This document shows, piece after piece, positions 27,262-35,311 of a stretch of 64,000 nucleotides of DNA; the first letter of the stretch is position 1, and each line of letters begins with the position of its first letter. Both the position numbers and the translations under genes were made by a program. Location: assembly GCF_000426245.1 (NCBI RefSeq), contig NZ_AUEZ01000019.1:1-64000 (forward strand), read 5' to 3'. This DNA comes from Bradyrhizobium sp. Ai1a-2. Its GTDB lineage: Bacteria > Pseudomonadota > Alphaproteobacteria > Rhizobiales > Xanthobacteraceae. The notes under the pieces were generated by a model, which was not told the origin of the DNA, ran no database searches, and saw only the letters and a program-made list of their open reading frames with translations.

Positions 27262-28491
27262 ATGCACCACCGACTCTTGAACCATGCCCAATCCGCGCTG
27301 CTCGCGGGACTTCTCGCTGTCGCGCTCGTGGGAACAGCCAGCGCCCAGAAAAAATACGACCCCGGTGCAACCGACACCGAAATCAAGATCGGCAACATCA
27401 TGCCCTACTCCGGCCCGGCTTCCGCCTATGCTACCATCGGCAAGACCGAAGCGGCCTATTTCAACAAGCTCAATTCGGAAGGCGGCATCAACGGCCGCAA
27501 GGTCAACTTCATCACCTATGACGACGCCTATAGCCCGCCGAAGACGGTCGAGCAGGCACGCAAGCTCGTCGAGAACGACGAGGTGCTGCTGATCTTCAAC
27601 CCGCTGGGCACGCCGGGCAACACCGCGATCCAGAAATACATGAACTCGAAGAAGGTGCCGCAGCTCTTCGTCTCCACCGGCGCCGCCAAGTGGAACGACC
27701 CGAAGAATTTTCCGTGGACCATGGGTTGGCAGCCCAGCTACCAGGTCGAAGCCCGGATCTACGGCAAGTACATCCTGCAGAACTATCCCGGCAAGACGAT
27801 CGGCGTGCTCTACCAGAACGACGATTTCGGAAAGGACTATGTGATCGGCCTGCGCGAAGGCCTCGGCGACCAGGCCAACAAATTGATCATTGTGGAGGCT
27901 TCCTACGAAACCAGTTCGCCCACGGTGGACTCGCAGGTGGTGCAGATCAAGGGCGCCAATCCCGACATCTTCGTCAACATCGCCACGCCAAAATTCGCGG
28001 CGCAGGCGATCAAGAAGATCGCCGAACTGGACTGGCACCCGGTACAGTTCCTCACCAATGTTTCCGGCTCGATCGGCGGTGTCATGAAGCCTGCCGGCTA
28101 TGAAGCGAGCCAGGGCGTGCTGTCCACCGCCTATCTAAAGGATCCCAAGGACGCCGAATGGAAGAACGATCCCGCGATGAACGAGTGGCGGGCATTCATG
28201 GCCAAATGGTATCCCGAAGGCGATCTCGACGATGCCGCGACCGTGTTCGGCTACGGCGTCGCCAAGGGGGTCGAACAGGTGCTGCGCCAATGCGGCGACA
28301 ACCTCACCCGCGAGAACGTCATGAAGCAAGCGGCCAATCTCGATTTCCAGATCGGCATCTACCTGCCGGGCACCCGCATCAAGACCAGCCCGACCGACTT
28401 TTCGCCGATCGAGCAGCTCCAGATGATGCGTTTCAAGGGCGAGAGCTGGGAACGATTCGGCCCCGTCATGAGCGGCGAGAAGAGCTCTTAA
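27262..28491 (+). CDS. Branched-chain amino acid-type ABC substrate-binding protein
   Basis: An approximately 410-residue periplasmic protein with a signal peptide (about 1-27, ending TASA) and a LivJ/leucine-binding-type fold (Peripla_BP_6), e.g. IKIGNIMPYSGPASAYATIGK at the ligand pocket. Two ATGs lie side by side; the second (27262) has GGAGG at a better spacing. Ligand unknown. No permease or ATPase genes are adjacent, so it would work with a system encoded elsewhere. The enolase-superfamily gene 87 bases downstream hints at an aromatic or aldonic acid substrate. Confidence 0.9.
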   Translation: MHHRLLNHAQSALLAGLLAVALVGTASAQKKYDPGATDTEIKIGNIMPYSGPASAYATIGKTEAAYFNKLNSEGGINGRKVNFITYDDAYSPPKTVEQARKLVENDEVLLIFNPLGTPGNTAIQKYMNSKKVPQLFVSTGAAKWNDPKNFPWTMGWQPSYQVEARIYGKYILQNYPGKTIGVLYQNDDFGKDYVIGLREGLGDQANKLIIVEASYETSSPTVDSQVVQIKGANPDIFVNIATPKFAAQAIKKIAELDWHPVQFLTNVSGSIGGVMKPAGYEASQGVLSTAYLKDPKDAEWKNDPAMNEWRAFMAKWYPEGDLDDAATVFGYGVAKGVEQVLRQCGDNLTRENVMKQAANLDFQIGIYLPGTRIKTSPTDFSPIEQLQMMRFKGESWERFGPVMSGEKSS

Positions 28492-28578
28492 AAAGTAGCC
28501 ATTCTTAAAAGTAGCCATTGCTTCAAATCGGCGTATCCCGCTCGTGCGGGATACGTCATTCCGCCCGGGAGAAATGCC

Positions 28579-29682
28579 ATGAAAATCACTGATGTCCGTG
28601 CACACCACATCCGCGTCCCCTATGACGCCGGCCCCGCGAGCTTCCGGCAGGGCGCTTCGGCAATCGCAGCGCTCGACATGGTGCTGGTCGAAGTCTCGAC
28701 CGACGCCGGCCTCACCGGCTGGGGCGACGCCTTCGCCTATGTCTGTCCACGCACGACCTGCACCGCGGTCGAGGAGATGATTGCGCCACAGGCGCGCGGC
28801 CTCGACGTGCCTGATGCCGCCGGCATTCCCGCCGTGATGGAACAGATCCAGCGCAACCTGCACCTGTTCGGCCGCTACGGCATCACCATGTTCGCGATCT
28901 CGGGGCTCGACATCGCGCTGTGGGACCTTGCCGGGAAGATCAAGGGCGTGCCGCTGCATCGGCTGATCGGCGAGGCCACACGTCCAAAGATCCCGGCGTA
29001 TGCAAGCCTGTTGCGGATCGGCACGCCGGAACATATCGCGAGCGAATGCGAAGCCGCGATCCGCCAGGGCTACGGCGCGATCAAGCTGCATGAGACCACG
29101 ACGCCTGCGGTGTTCGCGGCACGCAACGCGATCGGCAGCGACATCCCGCTGATGGTCGACATGAACTGTCCGCTGGACGGCCCGAGCGCGATCGCTTTCG
29201 CACAGGCTTGTCAGGCGGCAACCCCGATGTTCCTCGAGGAACCGGTCTGGCCGTCGGAGGATTTTGCCACGCTTGCCGACGTGCGCGCCAAGGGCGGCCT
29301 CGACATCGCGGCCGGAGAGAATGCCTGCACCGTGCACCAGTTCCGCCAGATGATGACGGCGGGCGCCGTCAGCCATGCACAGCCTTCGGTGATCAAGGTC
29401 GGCGGCATCACTGAGTTCCTGAGAGTTGCGGCGCTCGCCGACGAACTCGGCGTCAAGATCGTTCCGCACTCGCCCTATTTCGGGCCGGGCTTCCTGGCGA
29501 CGCTGCACCTGATGTCGATCAGGGACGACGGCTTCATCGAAGTCTTCTATATGAAACGGCCGGCTTGCCTCTGGCGCGGCCGCGCCGATGTCGATGCAAG
29601 TGGCGGCGTCGAGGTGCCGCAAGGGCCAGGACTCGGCTATGAGCCCGACAGAGACGTGATGGAGCAGTACCGCGTGTCCTGA
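28579..29682 (+). CDS. Mandelate racemase/muconate lactonizing enzyme family protein
   Basis: A 367-residue enolase-superfamily enzyme: capping domain (about 1-120) and TIM barrel (about 125-340). Metal ligands are Asp194 (VDMN), Glu220 (FLEEP) and Glu247 (AGEN). The usual KxK at the second barrel strand is Lys169-Leu-His171 (KLHE), so the second acid/base is His, and a further His297 (PHSP) is at the end of a later strand. Substrate is unknown; acid-sugar dehydration is typical for the superfamily. It lies downstream of the binding protein and may be co-transcribed. Confidence 0.88.
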   Translation: MKITDVRAHHIRVPYDAGPASFRQGASAIAALDMVLVEVSTDAGLTGWGDAFAYVCPRTTCTAVEEMIAPQARGLDVPDAAGIPAVMEQIQRNLHLFGRYGITMFAISGLDIALWDLAGKIKGVPLHRLIGEATRPKIPAYASLLRIGTPEHIASECEAAIRQGYGAIKLHETTTPAVFAARNAIGSDIPLMVDMNCPLDGPSAIAFAQACQAATPMFLEEPVWPSEDFATLADVRAKGGLDIAAGENACTVHQFRQMMTAGAVSHAQPSVIKVGGITEFLRVAALADELGVKIVPHSPYFGPGFLATLHLMSIRDDGFIEVFYMKRPACLWRGRADVDASGGVEVPQGPGLGYEPDRDVMEQYRVS

Positions 29683-29714
29683 GGAGGCTCGACACCCCAG
29701 GGGTCATTGCAGGG

Positions 29715-29800
29715 CGTCATTGCGAGGAGCGATAGCGACGAAGCAATCCATGTCTCCGCAAGCGGCGGCATGGATTGGTTCGCTGCGCTCACAATGACGG
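29715..29800. repeat. Palindromic repeat, family B copy 2
   Basis: CGTCATTGCGAGG with AAGCAATCCAT on one side and ATGGATTGG with a slightly decayed ACAATGACGG arm on the other. It separates the enolase-superfamily gene from the next, convergent gene. Confidence 0.82.
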
Positions 29801-29807
29801 ACTCAGA

Positions 29808-30185
29808 TCACTTGCCGCCCTCTTTCGCCGCCGGCGCACTGTCCTTTGCCAGCGGCATGTCGGCCTTCTTCTTCAAATCCTCGTCCGTCTTCTTCTGCGC
29901 AGCCAAGAGATCATCCACACGCTTCTGCAAGGCAACGGATGCGCTCTTGAGTCCTTCAATCTGGCGATTGGCAGCATCGAGCTTCTGCTGATGATCGGTC
30001 ACAAGCTTCGTGATCGTCTTCTGTAGGAAGTCGACGTTGCTCTGCAGGCAGCTCGTACGCCGCTCCCAGGTCTTCTCGACCGTACAGATCTCGATGCCCG
30101 GAACATCCTGAGCATTAACTTTGTTAAATGCCAGTGCGCTGGGCACAAGCATCATGAGCGCGGCGATCATCATCTTAACGTTCAT
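29808..30185 (-). CDS. Exported coiled-coil protein
   Basis: A 125-residue protein with a signal peptide (about 1-20, cleaved around LAFNKVNAQ), two Cys at about 34 and 46, and a predicted coiled coil (about 60-95, with heptad-like pattern around FLQKTITKLVTDHQQKLDAANRQ). A Lys/Ala-rich tail follows. A perfect GGAGG lies five bases before the ATG (30185). The combination suggests a small periplasmic, perhaps envelope-associated, oligomer. No family was recognised. Confidence 0.75.
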   Translation of the reverse strand: MNVKMMIAALMMLVPSALAFNKVNAQDVPGIEICTVEKTWERRTSCLQSNVDFLQKTITKLVTDHQQKLDAANRQIEGLKSASVALQKRVDDLLAAQKKTDEDLKKKADMPLAKDSAPAAKEGGK

Positions 30186-30347
30186 TAAATCCTCCACGCG
30201 CTCACGGCAATGTGCGCAAAGCGCGGCGACATCGTCAGAGATACCACACTGTAACCGCATTCCGGCGTTGTCTTTCACTTATTGCGGGGTGCGGGGGGCT
30301 TTTGGGAACCCAAACGTTTCCACGCATCGGAAGTGGAGAATAATCAG

Positions 30348-30572
30348 ATGGCAACGCGCGAAAAGCGACTGGCGCAATTCGATGGCAACGGCGAGCCTCC
30401 GGCGAACGAGATCGTCGAAGTGCTTTGCGAAGATCAGAGCGGCACATATCAGCTGCCGTTCGCCTGTCGCTTTACCGACGGTCATTGGCTCAATGACGAA
30501 TCCGGCGGCACGGTCGAAGCGACCGTGATCGCCTGGCGCTTTCCACGCGTCAAGCAAACGGGTGCAGCCTAG
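30348..30572 (+). CDS. Small hypothetical protein
   Basis: A 74-residue soluble protein with no membrane segment or signal. A GGAG at 30335 is the likely ribosome binding site. It has an even mix of charged and aromatic residues (e.g. TDGHWLNDESGG) and ends with a short basic stretch. It is divergent from the coiled-coil gene. I do not recognise the family. Confidence 0.65.
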   Translation: MATREKRLAQFDGNGEPPANEIVEVLCEDQSGTYQLPFACRFTDGHWLNDESGGTVEATVIAWRFPRVKQTGAA

Positions 30573-30640
30573 GAGAGAACAGAAGAGTTGCGATCGGCTT
30601 CTGCTTCGCGAGACACGCGAAGCTCACGCTGAAACAAGAC

Positions 30641-30674
30641 ATGCGAGAGGGATGAAGCATCATCCCTCTCGCAT
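30641..30674. repeat. Perfect 15-bp inverted repeat
   Basis: ATGCGAGAGGGATGA pairs perfectly with TCATCCCTCTCGCAT around a four-base AGCA loop. No strong T-run follows on the plus strand. It lies between the small gene ending at 30572 and the leftward small ORF and could stop transcripts from either side. Confidence 0.7.
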
Positions 30675-30749
30675 CTGGTTGTATCAAAATGCGACGGCAA
30701 ATTCGTCGCCTTAAGGTTCGGAACGTCGGTGGAACGAAGCGCGTCCGAA

Positions 30750-30887
30750 TCAGTGATGGAGTGCCGTACGCTGTTGTTCACGGCTAGATGTCGGCGCCAA
30801 TCCGAGCCAGCGCACCACATGCAGGAGAACAACCAGCGGCCGCAGCCATCGGCCAACGACAAAAGTTAATTCCTCCGGGGACGACAT
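30750..30887 (-). CDS. Small ORF of 45 residues downstream of cupin gene
   Basis: A 45-residue protein: MSSPEELTFVVGRWLRPL, then a hydrophobic run VVLLHVVRWLGLA, then a polar end. It has a perfect GGAGGT eight bases before the ATG, and it begins 20 bases after the stop codon of the cupin gene at 30908-31342, so it should be co-transcribed. The hydrophobic segment could be a short membrane helix with basic flanks. No similar family is known to me. Confidence 0.6.
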   Translation of the reverse strand: MSSPEELTFVVGRWLRPLVVLLHVVRWLGLAPTSSREQQRTALHH

Positions 30888-30907
30888 GATCGGTCACCTC
30901 CAATCAG

Positions 30908-31342
30908 TTACTTCCAAGGCGTCACCGGCGGCACATTGTCGGTAGCCGGCGGCATGTCGACGGTCTTGAAGTCCGCCGGACTCACGATTTCCAGATATTC
31001 CATGTCCGGTGAGTAGTCGAAGAGGTAGTGCACGATGCCCGGCCGCTGGTGCACGACGTCGCCGGCCTGCACCAGCGTCGGCTTGTCCTCGTACATGAAG
31101 CGCGCCCAGCCCTTCATCATGATCACGATCTGAAAATCGCAATCATGGCGATGCCAACCGGTGCCGTCCTCGGGCGGGCAATCGGGATTGGCCTTGACCA
31201 GATGGCAGATCACCTGGCCGCCGGTGGCATCGGCTATGCCGAGATCGCGGTAGAGGAAGAAGTCGCGCAGGCCCCCGCCCTTGAATTCGGTATCGCCTGG
31301 TTTGACGTGAGAGAACTTGCTGACAACGGCATGCTGGTTCAT
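30908..31342 (-). CDS. Cupin domain protein
   Basis: A 144-residue single-domain cupin. The metal-binding segment is WHRHDCDFQIVIMM, with His residues and a late PGIVHYLFD His as possible ligands. VHQRPGIVHY matches the second cupin motif. The subtype is close to small cupins of unknown function that may bind metals or act as sugar or amino-acid enzymes. A 45-residue ORF follows at once and may be part of the same unit. Confidence 0.88.
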   Translation of the reverse strand: MNQHAVVSKFSHVKPGDTEFKGGGLRDFFLYRDLGIADATGGQVICHLVKANPDCPPEDGTGWHRHDCDFQIVIMMKGWARFMYEDKPTLVQAGDVVHQRPGIVHYLFDYSPDMEYLEIVSPADFKTVDMPPATDNVPPVTPWK

Positions 31343-31668
31343 TTGAAGCCTCCAACGTTCTCGATCGCGAGAGCGCGGCTACGCAAGGCGTCCAAATTTT
31401 CGGCAGCGTCGCATCGTCGCGTTCACAGCTTGATTGCTGCCATGCGAAATCCGCGCCAGCCGCGTTGCGGTGCGGCGATTTTTGCAGATCGCTGTCGCCA
31501 GACAGGCGAAGCGTCTGGAACCGTGCCTGAATTTGAGTCGGGCGGTTTTTCGCGGTGCAACCAGCGCTTGGCCGCCGCTATTCGTGCGCGGCTTCCATGG
31601 CACGGGCTTTAGGCAGGACCTGCACCGTGCTTGAGCCCGCTGACCGCGCAGCCGGCAGGCAGCGCTGC
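31343..31668. other. Gene-free interval
   Basis: These 326 bases lie between the cupin gene and the GST gene, both on the minus strand. Only a short CCAGAC-GCG-GTCTGG-type hairpin near 31499 was seen; no convincing gene with a ribosome site. Confidence 0.5.
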
Positions 31669-32322
31669 CTAATATTCGACCTCCAGCTCCTCGACGTCGG
31701 CGGGCTCAGCCTTGGCCGCCTCGCCCCACTCCCGCATTTCCGGCATCGACATGATGGTCGCGGCATAGGCCGCAAGCGTCGGCTCGAGCTTGACGTCATA
31801 GGTGATGAAGCGGGTGACGACCGGGGCATACATCGCATCCGCCATGGTCCGGCGCTCACCGAACAGGAATGGCCCGCCGGACTCCGCAAGACAGTCGCGC
31901 CAGATGGTGCAGACCCGGTCGATATCGGCCTGGGCGCGCGACCAGATCTTGAAGCCAGGGAAATGGCCTTTCAGATTGACCGGCAGCGAGGCCCGCAACG
32001 TCGTGAAGCCGGAGTGGATTTCTCCGCAGATCGAGCGGCAATGCGCTCGCTTTATGCGGTCTTCCGGTAACAGGCCGGCATTCGGCTTGATCTCGTTGAG
32101 GTACTCGGCGATCGCCAGCGTGTCCCAGACGGTAGCGCCCTCGTGGCGCAGGCAGGGCACCAGGATCGACGACGACAGCAGCAGCAGCTCCGCGCGCGCC
32201 GAGGCGTCGTCGGGCGGCGTGACAACTTCCTCGAATTCCAGCCCCGCGAATTTCGCCAGCAGCCAGCCGCGCAGCGACCATGACGAGTAGTTCTTGCTGC
32301 TGATGGTCAGAGTCGTTGCCAT
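31669..32322 (-). CDS. Glutathione S-transferase family protein
   Basis: A 217-residue GST-like protein with a thioredoxin-type N-terminal domain (SSKNYSSWSLR at the glutathione site) and an all-helical C-terminal domain (about 90-205). The active Ser/Cys region is SSWS-type rather than CPxC, as in many bacterial GST-like proteins. The gene is divergent from the PHA depolymerase gene, sharing a 195-base intergenic region. Confidence 0.87.
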   Translation of the reverse strand: MATTLTISSKNYSSWSLRGWLLAKFAGLEFEEVVTPPDDASARAELLLLSSSILVPCLRHEGATVWDTLAIAEYLNEIKPNAGLLPEDRIKRAHCRSICGEIHSGFTTLRASLPVNLKGHFPGFKIWSRAQADIDRVCTIWRDCLAESGGPFLFGERRTMADAMYAPVVTRFITYDVKLEPTLAAYAATIMSMPEMREWGEAAKAEPADVEELEVEY

Positions 32323-32516
32323 AGGGCCTTCCCCTCACGCCTCAACGTCAACCGCAGGGCCTCAAAGCCGCCAGCCGACCCGTGCGGACAGCGCCCCCCA
32401 CTTATTGCCTGGGCGCCGACTATCCCAAACAGCAAGCCACGTGCCAATTTCGAGGGCTCTTCGACTCCGCCTTGGCTCCGATATTGCATAGCAACAGGGG
32501 GCAAGGGCGGTCGCGT

Positions 32517-33740
32517 ATGATGTCAATGATGTACCAAGCCTACCAGAATCACATGGACCTGACGGCACCATGGCGCACGGGGGCAGCAGCGGCACTTAGA
32601 TATCTTAATCTCGTACCCCAGGGGATCTCGGGCCGGCGATTCGGCCGGCTTGCGGCCGCACTCGAACTGATCTCGCGCTCGACCCTGACTTACACCCGCC
32701 CCGACTATGGCATCGGCAGCGTGAAGGTGGGCAATCGGGCATTGGAGGTGCGGGAGGAAGTCACCTACGCCACGCCGTTCGGATCGCTCCTGCACTTCAA
32801 GAAAGTCGACGGACCCGAGCACCCGCGCCTGTTGCTGGTGGCGCCGATGTCGGGTCATTTCGCAACGCTGCTGCGCGGCACGGTCGCAACCCTGCTGCAG
32901 GATCACGACGTCTACATCACCGACTGGCACAATCCGCGCGACATTCCGCTCAACCAGGGCCGTTTCGGGCTCGAGGACTACACCGACCATCTCATCACTT
33001 TCCTCGACAAGCTTGGCCCGCGCGCGCACATGGTCGCGATCTGCCAGCCTTCGGTGTCGGCGCTGGCGGCGGCGGCGATCATGTCGGAAGACAATCATCC
33101 CGCACGGCCCGCATCGCTGACCTTGATGGCCGGGCCGATCGATACGCGCATCCAACCGACCAAGGTCAACGAGTTTGCCAAGAGCAAGCCGATAAAGTGG
33201 TTCGAGCACAACCTCATCAACTATGTGCCGATCCAGTGCCGGGGTGCGTTCCGGAAGGTCTATCCGGGCTTCGTGCAGCTCACCGCCTTCGTGTCCATGA
33301 ACCTCGAGCGCCACATCAAGCAGCACATGGACCTCGCCAATCATCTTGCCAAGGGTGAGAAGGAGAAGGCGAACGTCATCAAGACCTTCTACGATGAATA
33401 TTTCGCGGTGATGGATCTGCCGGCGGAATTCTACATCGAGACCGTGCGCGACGTGTTCCAGGAGCATCTACTACCCCAGGGCAAGCTGATGCACCGGGGG
33501 CGGCCGGTGAATCCCGCCGCGATCAGGCGCATGGGCCTGATGACGGTCGAAGGCGAACGCGACGACATCTGCTCGATCGGCCAGACGCTGGCCGCGCAAG
33601 ACCTCTGCACCAGCGTGCGCGGCTATCGCAAGGTGCACCACATGCAGGCCGGCGTCGGCCATTACGGCGTGTTCAGCGGCAAGCGCTGGAACAACGAGAT
33701 CTATCCGCTATTGCGCGACTTCGTGCACGTGAATTCGTGA
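32517..33740 (+). CDS. phaZ: Intracellular polyhydroxyalkanoate depolymerase
   Basis: A 407-residue enzyme of the intracellular PHA depolymerase type. The catalytic Cys176 lies in the lipase-box variant ICQPSVSALAA. The conserved aspartate and His (GVGHYGVFSGKRW) follow near the C-terminus. It releases 3-hydroxybutyrate from storage granules. Several close ATGs lie at the start (32517, 32520, 32526); the first is used here. It has no signal peptide, as expected for the intracellular type. Confidence 0.93.
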   Translation: MMSMMYQAYQNHMDLTAPWRTGAAAALRYLNLVPQGISGRRFGRLAAALELISRSTLTYTRPDYGIGSVKVGNRALEVREEVTYATPFGSLLHFKKVDGPEHPRLLLVAPMSGHFATLLRGTVATLLQDHDVYITDWHNPRDIPLNQGRFGLEDYTDHLITFLDKLGPRAHMVAICQPSVSALAAAAIMSEDNHPARPASLTLMAGPIDTRIQPTKVNEFAKSKPIKWFEHNLINYVPIQCRGAFRKVYPGFVQLTAFVSMNLERHIKQHMDLANHLAKGEKEKANVIKTFYDEYFAVMDLPAEFYIETVRDVFQEHLLPQGKLMHRGRPVNPAAIRRMGLMTVEGERDDICSIGQTLAAQDLCTSVRGYRKVHHMQAGVGHYGVFSGKRWNNEIYPLLRDFVHVNS

Positions 33741-33875
33741 CAGGCGACGAGCGCCTCGTCCCTCTCCAATAGCATGGCTGAACCCACTTCAGCGTGAGCG
33801 GTTACTGCTAGCCGCGTATTGCTTGCCGAAGTAACGTGCCCGCAGCAATCAGAGAATCGTTGGGGAGAAACATCC

Positions 33876-34673
33876 ATGCGGCACCGCGCCACCTTCCGCG
33901 CATTCGCCCTCGCCTTCGTCTCCGTACTCTTCCTCACCACTTCTGCCTCCGCCGCCGAAATCCACGTGATGATCTCGGGTGGGCTGACTGCCGCCTACAA
34001 GGCCCTGGTGCCCGAATTCGAGCGCAAGACCGGCCACAAGGTATCGACCGCCTATGGACCGTCGATGGGAACCACCGTCAACGCGATTCCGGTGCGGCTC
34101 GAGCGCGGCGAGCCCGCAGATGTTCTCATCATGGTCGGCTACGCCCTCAACGACCTCGCTGCGCAAGGCAAGGTGATAGCCGACAGCCGCGTCGATCTCG
34201 TCAAATCGCCGATCGGGATCGCCGTGAAATCAGGCGCGCCAAAGCCGGACATCACTTCATCAGATGCCGTGAAGCGCGCGCTGCTCGCGGCAAAGTCGAT
34301 CGCCTATTCCGACAGCGCCAGCGGCGTCTATGTCTCGACCGATATGTTCCAGAGGCTCGGCATTGCCGAGGCGATGAAGGACAGAGCGAGGAAGATTCCA
34401 GCCACGCCGGTCGGCGAGATCGTGGCCAAGGGTGAAGCCGAGATCGGCTTCCAACAGATCAGCGAACTGAAGCCAGTCGCCGGTATCGACATCGTCGGCC
34501 CGCTGCCGGATGAGCTGCAGAAGATCACGGTGTTTTCCGCGGGGATCGCCAGGGCCTCGAAGGAGCCCGACGCCGGACGGGCGCTGATCCAGTTCCTCGC
34601 ATCGCCCGACGCTCGCGCTGAGCTGATCAGGAGCGGACTGGACCCGATTCCCACCAGCAGCACCACGCACTAG
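33876..34673 (+). CDS. ModA-like periplasmic substrate-binding protein
   Basis: A 265-residue exported protein with signal peptide (about 1-27, SASAAEIHV) and a molybdate/sulfate-type binding fold (ISGGLTAAYKALVPEF; FMIG/GTTVNAIP; VKSPIGIAV). Substrate could be molybdate or another oxyanion, or a small organic ligand; a stand-alone gene without permease makes this open. TGGGGAG lies upstream of the ATG. It follows phaZ on the same strand by 135 bases. Confidence 0.85.
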   Translation: MRHRATFRAFALAFVSVLFLTTSASAAEIHVMISGGLTAAYKALVPEFERKTGHKVSTAYGPSMGTTVNAIPVRLERGEPADVLIMVGYALNDLAAQGKVIADSRVDLVKSPIGIAVKSGAPKPDITSSDAVKRALLAAKSIAYSDSASGVYVSTDMFQRLGIAEAMKDRARKIPATPVGEIVAKGEAEIGFQQISELKPVAGIDIVGPLPDELQKITVFSAGIARASKEPDAGRALIQFLASPDARAELIRSGLDPIPTSSTTH

Positions 34674-34912
34674 GCGTGGACTCAATAACGCGCAGCCATA
34701 GCCCGATCGATGCAAGCGACTGCTTCTCAGCCTGGCGGTCATGCGAGAATGGCCGAATTTGTATAGCCGCGACCTCGATCATCACGAGACCGCGATCTGC
34801 CGGAAGTGCATAGGCAGGCATGCCACTTTCCTTTTGGAAGGCGGATGCGCTCGCTGCGTTCGCGGTCGTAGAGGGTGGAGCATTGAATTCCCTAAACCAA
34901 GGGAGAACGACC

Positions 34913-35311
34913 ATGAAACTTGCGACGATAGCACTGGCTTCGGCGTTCGCGCTCTCAAGTACGTTCGCACTTGCATACACGAAGCATCATAAGTCAGGCG
35001 CCAGGACGCATCACAGTTACGCCCGGACGCAGCCCGCTATGAACTACGGCGGGAGCAACTTCGGCTGGAACAACTCCGGTTGGAACAGCCCTGGTTGGAA
35101 TAACCCCGGTTGGAACAACTACGGTGGGAGCAGCTACGGTTGGAGTCGCGGTGGAGGCGGCCCGAACGATGTTCGCTGTTGCCCATTGCGCCATTTCGCT
35201 ATCGTGCAGCAATTACGTCCCCCTCGGAGGAAAGCGGACCTGACCGAAGTTTTGAGTACGCTCGCTAGTGAAAACGATGTGCGCAGTAGGCCAGCAAGAG
35301 AACCAGGGTGA
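34913..35311 (+). CDS. Secreted repeat protein with Gly-Trp-Asn units
   Basis: A 132-residue protein with a signal peptide (about 1-21). The mature part has several Gly-Trp-Asn units (NFGWNNSGWNSPGWNNPGW, then NNYGGSSYGWSRGGGG), followed by an unrelated basic C-terminal part. It overlaps the end of the convergent kinase gene by 47 bases. The last 40 residues may be a frameshifted read-through, since the true family end probably lies at the Gly-rich tract. GGGAG precedes the ATG. Function unknown. Confidence 0.6.
   Translation: MKLATIALASAFALSSTFALAYTKHHKSGARTHHSYARTQPAMNYGGSNFGWNNSGWNSPGWNNPGWNNYGGSSYGWSRGGGGPNDVRCCPLRHFAIVQQLRPPRRKADLTEVLSTLASENDVRSRPAREPG

Noticed and set aside
31379..31603. 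74-codon minus-strand frame between cupin and GST genes
   Set aside because: Arg/Lys-rich composition and no ribosome site suggest chance reading of G+C-rich DNA.
34627..34980. Minus-strand frame of 117 codons between the ModA-like gene and the GWN-repeat gene
   Set aside because: It overlaps both neighbours, its start region lies antisense to a clear signal peptide, and no ribosome site or family is seen.
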